Source: Diaporthe sp. PMI_573 (Eukaryota > Ascomycota > Sordariomycetes > Diaporthales > Diaporthaceae). Taken from it: a stretch of DNA of 64,000 nt. The position numbers and the translations under genes were made by a program. The notes under the pieces are model-generated. The model had not been told where the DNA came from, made no database searches, and saw only the letters and a list, made by a program, of their open reading frames with translations. The DNA is taken from the NCBI GenBank assembly GCA_021399435.1, contig JAJTUP010000013.1, forward strand, positions 124,001-188,000, in the 5' to 3' direction. Position 1 is the first letter of the stretch, and each line of letters begins with the position of its first letter. Below are positions 36,026 to 45,853 of the stretch, piece after piece.

Positions 36026-36979
36026 TGTATGAGATAGGACCGATACAAGGAATATGAAGCAGTGGGATTTGTTGACGAGTCCACGACTTTGGTGGCTAGC
36101 CCGATGCGATGGCGTATTTTAGTAGAAGCACACTGTAGTTGAAATTTGAATGGTTTGAAATGTGGCAAGCCCATGTTTGCAGTTGGACTCTTCGTTGTGT
36201 TTAGCTCCGTTCCCGGCAGGCTCGGGTCTTCTCCCCAATGGATTTTACTTGGGATATTAAAGGTCCTAAACATAAAGACACTGCCAAGGGTATAAGCAAG
36301 TAGCCATGCAGCATCTTCGTATACCGACCAAAAATGTAGTGATGCCCTAATCATACCTGCTGTAATAGAGAAACAATTTCATGTGTTGGACCATCGCTTC
36401 CATAGTCCTTAGTCAGCAGCAGACTGCAGTACAGTCAACCAACCAGACCCTACCTGCACGTACGTGAAGATAGCCAACCGGCATCATGTGAATTTTCTTT
36501 ATTATTTCCGAGTCCCGAAGCTCTTTTGTGTGAAGCAGTTCTCAACTCTGGTAGCTTCAAGGCTTGATCCCAGGGTAACTAGCAATCCAGCCGTGGTACT
36601 TACTTAGACTTGAGTTGCAATTGACACTAGCTTGGCGATTTCCAAGGTTTCTTTCGTAAGCCAGACTCAATAATATCTCTATGCTCGACATTAAATTTAT
36701 TCTTCCAGATTGTAGCCTCTAGCCTTTTCCTCTCGTCAAAAGCAAATGCATCCTGACGTAACATTGAGGCTACTCAAAGTTGACAAAGTCGACCACTCGT
36801 TTCAACTGTGAGAGAGCCTGGGAAGTACCATTTCTCATCGATGGAGGAGATTTTGGTCGAGAAAGCTCCCGTGGAGCTCTTATTAATCATTGAAACTGCA
36901 CGGCCGAAAGGCGCCCGCCGGCTAGGGGAAGGGGGGGGGGGCCGGTGCGATTCTCGTCGCCACACGCAAGAAAAAGAAC
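36026..36979. other. Convergent intergenic region
   Basis: Between the 3' ends of the NLP and oxidoreductase genes. AT-rich; a G-run lies at 36931-36940. No gene seen. Confidence 0.6.
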
Positions 36980-38694
36980 CTATAATCTCCCGACAACGTT
37001 CTCCTCCCACCATTGCGGGAAGTTAACCACTGTCCTGCTTTTCCGCGCATCCTCTGCTGCAAACACCATACTATGGCTCATGATCACGTCCTCCAGAGAG
37101 CAACCCATGTATTCCTTCTGGGCACGCGCCACATCCCAGCCATGGTTCTTGACCTTGTCGACGGCCAAAACAAACTGGCGGGCTAGTCCCTCATCCGCGT
37201 CGCCATGCCCGCCTCCTTTGGGGACATACGGGTAGAAGACCTGGGTCGCCCCAGTGTCGAAGTGCTCCACCGTGATAGATGAGCTGTCTGCGGTTATCTC
37301 GCCGTCTGCACCATAGATGTGTGTAAGACGCTGACAGATCTTCTTCGTGAAAGCCACCATGTGCAGGGTAGCTGTCTTGCTGCCCCTCCCTGCCAACGCC
37401 TCGTGCTCCGTCGCCCCAGATTGTGCCACTGGGTCGTCATCCCATGTCAGCGTGACTGTCTGGTTATCGCACACGTCATTGTCAGCCTCGTAGACGCAGC
37501 GGCCGAACCAGTTGCGACTGCTGATCTCGGCCGGAGACGTGTGCAAGGAGTCATAGTCCTCTGCTAGCTTGGCGAGCAACGCTTCCTGGCCGGCAGCGGA
37601 ACCGCCGGTCGCGATACACTCTTCCATTTCCGGGCAGGCGATTCGAGCCCAGCGGTCCTGATTCTCGCTTTTGAGCTGAGGACTGGTGTAGATCCTTTTG
37701 GCCGAGAACTGACAGAGCGGCTCGAAGGTACAAGACATGCAGTTCGTCGCTTCGCCCGCCTCCACCGGCTTTCGGGATCGCTTGAAGTACTGTAGAGATC
37801 CAGAAGAGGAAATGTCCCTAGGAATGTGAACTGGCTTTGGGGACCCGACGGGACTGGCTGCTAATAGCCAGTACAATACGTCCATATCATGGCATGACTT
37901 TGCGAGAAGAGATGGTGCCGACGTGGACTCTTTTCGCCAATTTCCCCTAGGCTCTGTTGTCAACTCCATACAAGGCAATAAATGGATAACTGCTCTATAT
38001 GACCCGAAACTCACCTCACATAGCTATGAGTAAAATGATTCCAACCCACAGGCTCTGTGTGGTTGATGGCCTGAACCTCGCCAATGACCTTATCCTCGAC
38101 TAATAGCTTCCGCAGCAGCACGTTGTGCGGGCTGTACCGGAGGACGTGCCCGATGGAGAAGAGCTTCGACGAATTTTCCGACGGGTCGGGCAAGAGCGCC
38201 TTGTAAATGCCCAAGCAGTCATCCAGGTTCGGGGCAAGCGGCTTCTCGCACATCACGTGTAGGTCCAAGGGAGCCAGTGCCACGACGGCCTCATGGTGCA
38301 TCTGGTCTTGCACGCAGATAAAGACAGCGTCGACGCCCTCGGGAACTCCTGCATCCCCAGCTTCAGCCCTGAGCCGGCGCGCCTTCTCCCATCGCACAAA
38401 CTCGGCCCACGTCTCGAAATCTTGGCCCTCCGCTGGCTTGCCGGTACCCCAGATGAACTTGCGTCCAATATGGCGTCGCTTGACGGCAACGGGCTCCACG
38501 ATCCCCACTAGGAGGCCGTTCGTTGACTTCTGGATGGCCTTGGAGTATGCAATACCGCGGTTGCCACCACCGATGATCAGGATCCGCGGTGGCGATGTCG
38601 AAAAGGCCGGTCGTTCAGGGGCCGGCAGACGCACGATGGTCGCTTCATGTTCGTCCAAGTCAGCGTGCGGCGCCATTGTGGGCAAGGTTTTCAA
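36980..38694 (-). CDS. GFO/IDH/MocA-family NAD(P)-dependent oxidoreductase
   Basis: Cytosolic-type dehydrogenase of a family that oxidises or reduces sugars and polyols such as inositol or glucose derivatives. Exons 38694-38015 and 37946-36980 are joined across a 68-bp intron (GTGAGT..CCTAG), restoring SYVR/GNWRKES; 548 aa. Rossmann fold near residue 31 (PRILIIGGGNRGIAYSKAIQ), then VFICVQDQMHHEAVVALA and the family motif HVMCEKPLAPNLDDC; the substrate-binding C-terminal domain follows, including SCHDMDVLYWLL (conserved acidic/His segment) and a cysteine-rich insert (NCMSCTFEPLC). A second ATG six codons in is an alternative start. Substrate unknown. It is divergent from a sugar transporter gene 1.25 kb away, which fits a joint role in uptake and oxidation of a carbohydrate (inference). 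Confidence 0.93.
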
Positions 38695-39948
38695 TCTGGC
38701 GCCCCAACCGTCAATCAGAGCGCTTCTATGACCAAGGCTGGTGCTGAGGCTGGTAGCCTCTTATACAGACGGAAATCGCATCGGAAACACAAGTGAACGG
38801 GCTGGCTGTTACCGGTGTCATTGTCCACCGACAAACAGGGGCTTGTCAAGGCGCTCCGTGTCTGGAGAATCAAATGTAACGTTTTACTTTGCTGGATTGA
38901 CCGCCTGGGCAAGGGTCTACTCCGCACGAGTTAGAGGTCCCTCCCCGGCCCTCGAGGCAAATTGCCAATGAAGAGGTGTGCTTATCAACCCCTCTCGCAC
39001 GCCGGTTTTGGACCCTTCTTATAATCGCACTTGACATGGACCGCCTCATTAGCCTCGTTACACCCGGCTTGTAGCAGCCTACTAACTTTGCGATGGATGA
39101 TGAAGCATTAAGCAGCTTCAACCCAAAGTCTTTGGACTGACACAATTTGTAGATAGATACCTCCTCTACGTGGGCGAAATCAGTCCAGGGTCAAATAACG
39201 TGTTTGGGACGGTCATGGCTTGACGGGTTGACGATCAAAGGCAGGACGAAACCAGCGCTGGTCAGGTTCCAAGCGCCCTGGTTCTGGCTACTCTGATCTG
39301 GCAGGAAAGTGCTGCTATCATAACTGGGCCTTTTCCCCCGACAACACTCAATCATAGATTTCGTGATTGCTGCTGGTGGTTGCTGCAGCGATTTGGACAT
39401 GCATAGGAGATTCGACGCTCGGCATATCGTTTGTGCGCTGTCACCTGTTCCCGTCGCATACTGTTACGCGCAGTACACAGTAACTGAACGCATAACAACA
39501 TATATCCGCCAAGCGTTACGTTACGAAATCAAAGCAGTAGATTATAGTGCCACCGGTAGGTTGTGTTGATGTTACTTGGGTGGTTACATTTCAAGGAGAT
39601 CCCCGGATTGTGGTCCGTGCTAGTCTGCCTTTCTTCGTGATCGTCACATCAGCCACCTGTCAGAACTATCTATCTCTGGAGGCGGCATCTTCCTTTCTCA
39701 GGCCGATAAGACCCCTCATGCTTGCCCGGGCCGGATGGATGCTCACCCGATGCATATAGTCAGATACGAGCCTGTTCTAATCTGCGGAGAGGAGCATTGC
39801 CGAAAGCCATGTACTGAGTACTGCAACTCGTTCTTAAACAAAGGGTGAGGGTTCGATGTGCCCTAAACAGCATTTGGAGTTCCGAGCTATTGTTTTCTTA
39901 CCCCCGGACCGTGCTCTCCAGTAGCTAATCGACAAGTCGCCGACCAAC
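38695..39948. promoter_or_regulatory. Divergent promoter region of the oxidoreductase and sugar transporter genes
   Basis: A 1.25-kb interval between two divergent ATGs. No coding sequence supported. I did not identify a specific binding site with confidence. Confidence 0.5.
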
Positions 39949-41955
39949 ATGGCGGAGAAGTATGACAGCGAGAATATGCATGGGGGGGCCCCTCCGAAAC
40001 GAGATGGCATCGTTTTAATGGGAAGCACGGTAATCGAGCACGAGACCGGGTTCTGGCAGGCCGTGAGACAGTACCCGGCCGCCACGTTCTGGTCGGCATT
40101 CTTCTGCATCGCAGTCATAATGGCCGGCTTTGACGCGCAGATAATCACGTCCTTCTACGCCCTTCCCGCGTTCCAGCGCAAGTATGGCGAACTGGTCGAG
40201 CACAACGGCGTGGAGTCGTACGAGATCCCAGCCGAGTGGCAGGTAAGCAGCTTCAGATACAATCTTGATCCTTCAGGAAGAAAGCTCTCCCAGTGCCTCA
40301 AAGGTCGTTATCAGGCTACGGGCTTTGAGACAGCCTCTAACTACACCACAGTGTAGCCCTTGCTGCCAATAACTCTATGGGATTACTTCCTTGGTGCCTT
40401 GATAGCTGACCCTCAGTGCTGCAGACAGGCCTGGGCATGGGCAACCCCATTGGGCAAATCCTCGGCGCCTTGGCGAGCGGGTGGCTGATGGAGCGCTGGG
40501 GCCGACGGTTGCCACTCGCCGTCTGCTGTGTCTACTCGATTGTCTTTGTCTTTGTGCAATTCTTCTCCACCTCTATCGGAATGCTGTGCGCCGGTGAGAT
40601 CCTCGGGGGCTTGGCCTACGGCTTCTACGTCGTGATCGCGCCGACTTACGCCTCGGAAATCTGCCCGCTAGCTCTGCGTGGTGTGCTGACGGCGTCTGTT
40701 AATCTTGCGTTCGTCATCGGCCAGTTCATAGGCCAGGGCTGCGCGGCTGGTGTTGAGACGCGGCTGGACGAGTGGGCCTATAGGATCCCATTTGTAAGTA
40801 TCCAGAATCTTCAGTTTAGCTGGTCTGGATTATCCTGTTAACAAACATTCCAGGCGGTCCAATGGGTCTGGCCTGTTGTTATCCTGGCAGCGCTGCCGTT
40901 TGCTCCCGAGTCTCCGTACTGGCTCATTCGCCAGGGCCGGAAGGAAGACGCCCGAAAGTCTTTGCTGCGCCTCACTTCGGCGAAGAATCGCCCGGACATC
41001 GAGCGAATGTTGGTTGGTATCGAGCAGACTAATTTGCTTGAGCAGGAGATGGAGTCTACGACGACCTACCTTGATTGTTTCAAGGGTAGCAACCTGCCGA
41101 GGACCGAGATTTCTGTCATGGTCTATCTCATCCAGGTAATTGGGGGCAACCCGCTCATTGGTTATGCGAACTACTTCTTTGAACAAGCGGGCCTGGCCAG
41201 TTCCGACGCTTTCAACAGTAAGTTCAAACTCAAACTGCCTGTTTTCGGGTCGATAAGGAGACTGACATCATGGTGATCAGTGGGCGTTGGCAACACAGCC
41301 ATGGGCTTCGTGGGAACTGTCATCTCTTGGCCATTGATGGCTTATTTCAAACTTGGTCGTCGCACCATCTATACAGGCGGGAGTCAGTACCGTCCTTCTC
41401 TTTTCACGGATCCCCATGTTCTGGAATTTTCCAGAATGGATCAATTTAGGATCTGTAGCAGGTGACTAACATGTGCTAGTAATCGTGATGACAATTATTC
41501 TCTTCTCTATCGGGTTCCTCAGCATTCCTGTCAATAGTGACGGGGCAATATGGGCTATGGCGACTATGATGGATGTGTGGACTTTTGTCTATCAGATGAC
41601 AGTGGGACCTATCTGCTTTGTTTTAATCTCAGAGATCTCAGCAACCCGGCTGAGGACCAAGACTATCGCAATCGGGACTGCCGTACAAGCAGCGGCGTCA
41701 ATCATCTTCACAGTAGCAGTCCCTTATATGCTTAATAGCAACGAAGGCAACTGGGGTGGGAAGGCCGGCTTCCTATTCGGCGGCATTAGCTTTGTTTGCT
41801 TCCTTTGGTGCTATTTTAGACTGCCGGAAAGCCGTGGCAGGACGTACGAGGAGCTTGACATCTTGTTTCAGAGGCGGGTTCCGGCTCGTCAGTTCAAAAC
41901 GTATGACCTTGTCATGGAGTCCGCGGAAGCGAAGGAGCATGGCGGGCAAGCATAG
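39949..41955 (+). CDS. MFS sugar transporter, alpha-glucoside/maltose permease type
   Basis: Plasma-membrane sugar:H+ symporter of the MFS sugar porter family, closest in motif style to fungal maltose/alpha-glucoside permeases. Five exons: 39949-40242, 40425-40793, 40854-41217, 41281-41382, 41480-41955; phases agree and give 534 aa. Family signatures: GFDAQIITSFYALPAFQRKYG after the first membrane segment, GWLMERWGRR (loop 2-3), GEILGGLAYGFYVVIAPTYASEICPLALRG (PETTER-like region), PESPYWLIRQGR (loop 6-7 PESPRWL motif), and LPESRGRTYEELDILF in the last loop (PETKGRS-like). Substrate is inferred from family style only. It pairs divergently with the GFO/IDH/MocA gene. Confidence 0.93.
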
Positions 41956-42374
41956 GTTGGCTCACTCACCGTGAGAACTGCTAAATGCAGACAGTAAAGA
42001 CCCAAATATAGGAGACCATCGGCACCAAATTAATGACGACAACATCAAGTTCTAGAAGTTTCATGGATTGGAGCTGACGTAGTGGAGTCCCGAAGTATTC
42101 TACCTCTAGATTCCAATCAGAAGCTCACGTATTCCACACGATTAGTATTTCTGGGACGGTTTGGTTGCCAGTACACTATGCGCAGTAAAGAGAAACGATT
42201 GTTACCCATTTCTGACTGCCATCCCCAGGCAGGAGTGTGATCACGGCTAAGAGCCTCCATGGTGGTGGACTACGAGGTCCTCCCTCCCCGCCTGTAGCCG
42301 ATCGAGTTCCTTGATGTAGAAGCCGGCAGTTTCCAGCGCAAAATCCCACTAATGTTCTGTAAAAGTTAGACAGG

Positions 42375-43307
42375 TAATGAGACGGATCTATTAACTGCTT
42401 GCACAATAGACGTCCCGGCCAAAAAACCATAATTCTAAGTTGAAGACTTAGATCCCAAGCAGTACATAAGACCTGTAATTGTCACAGGTAAAGCCTTGTT
42501 TAGTAAGTAGTTTTGTTTTTAATCTGGTTACATATGCTTCACTAGGCCACGTGCCACAATTGTATTCTAAACTTACTGTTATCAGCATTGTTTTTTTTTT
42601 AACGCTAGGTGTTTAAGCGTTTACCACTGTATGAAGGGACCGCCTACATACTGCTTAAGAAGCGTACATACACGGATTAAAAACGAAACCACCTAGTAAA
42701 AGCTATACTTTTAGCAGCACTATAGATGAGACAGATCTATTGACTACTTGCGCAATAGATTGCTTGCCCAAAAGACCAGAATTCCAAAGCGAGATTTAGC
42801 TTTCCAAGCAGTATATAAGCTTCATATTGTTACAATAAGGAGATATATCATAGCTATTATTAACCTTATATATATGACGGCACGGGTCTTATGTACTGCT
42901 TGGGATCTAAGTCTTTGACTTAGAATTTTAAAACCGTCTCACTACTCCTCCCTAAGATTGTATATTGAGACGGATTCTATTACTGCTAACAAATAGGCCG
43001 CTCGGCCGAAAGACCAGAATTTCCAATCGTCATTAGAATTCCATAGCAGTATATAAGCCCGTAACGTCACAAGTGGTTAGAAGGCTAGGCAGACAGTAGA
43101 TAGACTAATAAACAGCTAATTTTTAAAAAAAAGACAGTGTGGCTGAAGACTAAAATCAGTTAATAAACATAATGATAGATCTTTTGTCCTTATACCCGGT
43201 GAGACGGATTTAGAATTACTGCTAGCAAATTCTACCGCTCGGCCAAAAGACCAGAATTTCCAATCTCCAATTAGAATTCTTTAGCAGTTATAAGCTCCGT
43301 ACCGTCA
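42375..43307. repeat. Cluster of about 110-bp foldback (MITE-like) repeats
   Basis: Five related copies. A is at 42379-42490, B at 42727-42836, D at 42966-43070 and E at 43200-43307, all direct; C (42886-42945) is inverted and internally shortened. Each begins TGAGACGGAT, carries CGGCCAAAAGACCAGAATT in the middle (weaker in A and absent from shortened C), then AAGCAGTATATAAGC or TAGCAGT(A)TATAAGC, and ends GTCACA or similar. Inside each copy TTACTGCT near the left end pairs with AGCAGTA near the right end, giving an imperfect hairpin. This is the form of non-autonomous terminal-inverted-repeat elements. No transposase is nearby; superfamily unknown. Confidence 0.75.
42490..42706. mobile_element. 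Inverted-repeat element inserted among the foldback repeats
   Basis: Left arm 42490-42545 (core GTTTTGTTTTTAATCTGGTT) and right arm 42657-42706 (core CGGATTAAAAACGAAACCAC) are inverted and imperfect over about 50 bases, flanking about 110 bp of AT-rich DNA. The core recurs once more at 28328-28358, so it is dispersed. Likely a degenerate MITE; no coding capacity. Confidence 0.6.
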
Positions 43308-44053
43308 CACCCAGGAGGGTGGAATGTCTATATACTATAATGTAGTGTCCTGAAGCGATGGTATGAATAGAGTTAGCAACTATGTATGTGAGAACGGGCT
43401 TTCCAACCGGAGGCGACAGGTAAACAGATTGTAGCGCCTGTAAAAGTAGACCGAGCATCGTTGAATTTGAATATAAGCACCACAGTGCCCTGCTGCACTG
43501 GGGTCTGTCTGGAGATGTTGCGGATTACGTCAACAAAATTGTAATCCGCCGTCTTATAAACCAACAAACAATGCGAGTGAGCCTACCGTGGACATATCAA
43601 GAGAGAACAAATTCTCGGAGCATGACAGAGTCAAGGCTGACTTGATCGTATCATTTGAAACACATGTATATTTTCGGACTTGGTTGACAGGCCCGGGATT
43701 AATTGAAGGGGGTGGGGGGGTGGGGCAGCACTTCTCTCAGCATATACTTGGGCCTGGAGAAGCCCAGGTAAAACAATGCAGTAATTCTTGGTCTATAGTG
43801 TATATGTCTATGATCCTCATCCTCTTCCTGCTCCATCCCCAGATAGACCTTGTTCTATAAAACCTAGCTAGCTTTATTAGTACGTCCTGCAGCAGTTGTC
43901 AAATGGACTCAAGTTTCGTTATGCGGAAACCTTGCCGTATCAAAAATCAGACCCCATAAAAAACATGCTGAGACCTTATCCTATCATGTTGGGTATGACA
44001 TGGGCACTGTCGCTCACAAGAAATGACGTCTTGTACACGCATACACATTCCAC

Positions 44054-45372
44054 TCACAACCTACTCACCTTCTCTGGCGAGAACCCTCTCCCTCCAGCGC
44101 CACGGCCCACAAGGTCAACCGGCGTGCTCTGCCTTGAATTATCCAGGGGCCCCTGGCATCTTTCAAACGTCCCGGAAAGCTGATGATAGTTGTTTGATGT
44201 TGAGACCTCGCCGCCATATATGGGATTCACACCCGCCACTCCATGCTGGGGCGGCAGGGCTGCCCACTGAGGCTCAAAGGCCGTGCTGCCCTGGAGCTCC
44301 GGCGCATTCGATGCGGCGTGACCTGCGGGTGCCTGGCGCGTGGAGACCGTGTTCGTAGCTTTCAGCTCGTGGACGGCCCCGGTTGAGGCTAAGCTGGACG
44401 GATGCGCTACTGCGGGGGGTGGGTGGGCATCTCCAGCCTTGTTCCATTCCGCGCGGCCCTGGAAGCTGCCGGGGCGACGGCGGAGGCATAGCCAGAAGAA
44501 CGCTAGGACGGCGACGATGCCAACAGCGGCGGCGCCGATTGCTATGCCTGCTACTGCGCCGGTTGACAGACCCGACCCCGATGCTGAGCCGGATGGGCCC
44601 GAGCTAGACGATCCAGAACTCGCACCGGATGAGTCGCTGCCAGCGGTCGACGATGCCCCTGGGGCTGTCACGTCGGAGGATCGGTAGAGCAGGGCGACGC
44701 GCTCAGCTGACACTGTGAAGACTGCTTTGCCGGATATGGACATGGTTGTTGAGTCGATATTGAGCCAGGTTAGCTGGACGGGAGCGTTGGGGTCGAAAGT
44801 GAAGGCGGTTGTGGAGGAGGGACACTGCGAGAGGCCGTTGACAATCATGGTCTCCTGGCCTGCAGTAACAGTCCCCTCGCACCATGTCGAATAGATTCCG
44901 TATGTTGTAACAGTGAGTCCGCTGCGAAATGGTCAACCTCAGGCCGAGGACGTGTCTGCGGGGAAGAAATGTAGCTTGGTACGCACGTCGGGCAGCAATG
45001 CGCCGTGGTCTCCTCGTCGTGGCCGGTGGGTGTCCGGACCTCCTTCCACGCCGTGGACCATCCACTTGGACAGCTCAGCCCAGGTGAGTACAGGTACGTG
45101 TTGTCCAGGATGCCTGGAACCGGGGGATAACAGGACTGGCCATTGCTGTCGCAAACCCCCTCGGGGTAGACGGAGACAAAGCAGGGAAGAGTCCCAGAGA
45201 TGGCGTCTGTCTGGCAGTTGGAAAGATAGCTCTGGGCACAGTAGGGTGGCGGCTCAAAGGCGGTGGTCAGCGGATTCGGAGTGATGGTCAATGTCGTCGC
45301 AAGGGTTGAGGTCTGGGTTGCCGATGCACCCGTGGAGACGATGGTCCGGAGAGATGTCACAGTAATGGCCAT
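44054..45372 (-). CDS. Single-pass membrane protein with Cys-rich ectodomain and Ser-rich stalk
   Basis: Exons 45372-44987 and 44921-44054, joined across a 65-bp intron (GTGCGT..CGCAG) to give AHCCPTGLTVTTYG; 417 aa. The N-terminal half is Thr/Ser-rich with a Cys-containing domain (PPPYCAQSYLSNC, SVYPEGVCDSNGQSCYPP, LSCPSGWSTAW, HCCPT). It is followed by a Gly/Ser-rich stalk and one membrane helix (GAVAGIAIGAAAVGIVAVLA, about 240-262) with a basic stop-transfer CLRRR, then a disordered cytosolic tail. The architecture resembles fungal Mid2/WSC-like wall-sensing proteins, but no named domain is recognisable. A clear signal peptide is missing from this start; an upstream in-frame ATG at 45426 adds 18 residues without creating one. 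Confidence 0.85.
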
Positions 45373-45853
45373 TCTCGCCACGAGATGGCAGTCCGAGCGA
45401 GTGAGTGAATCAGCCCGGGCCCGCACTGCTCGGAGAAGAGGGCAGAGTCGTCGTCAAAACTGCCCCCAATGTCTCACCCTGCTCGGGGGGGGGGGCGGGC
45501 TGGGGCAGTTAAATGAGACTGGCATCCTGGAGGATCAAAGGCCTGCTCTGCCTCTGAGCGAGGTAGATGTGCGTGATTGGCCGCCCGACTGGTTGTGTGC
45601 AGACACTGCACTGTCCGTCACGGGTAATAACCGTGGCCAGCTTAGATCAGGGAGAGCGTCGCTGGTCTGTACCTAGGTAGTGTGTCTACCTTAGTACCGA
45701 GTAGTGGTCCCGCAGCGCCCCGCGTGACTGCGCGTTACAGCAAGAGGTGGTCCGAGCTCTGCGCGTCTGCCTCCAAAAGTCGTGACGACGTTGGAGGCAG
45801 GCCGGCCTTTCTTCTTTCTTTTGTGTAGCACGACCGAGGCAAATCCGACCCAC
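45373..45853. promoter_or_regulatory. Bidirectional promoter between the membrane-protein gene and PSO2
   Basis: About 480 bp between divergent ATGs. It contains a G-run at 45486-45495 and a TACCTAGGTAGTG motif at 45671-45683. No gene seen. Confidence 0.6.

Larger units (their letters stand above)
41956..44053. other. AT-rich repeat region between sugar transporter and membrane-protein gene
   Basis: About 2.1 kb without a supported gene, including the foldback-repeat array (42375-43307) and an inverted-repeat element (42490-42706). Minus-strand frame 43373-43567 (64 codons) could be a coding relic but is unrecognised. Confidence 0.6.

Noticed and set aside
43373..43567. 64-codon minus-strand frame in the repeat region
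   Set aside because: Reads partly protein-like but is short, unrecognised and next to degenerate repeats.
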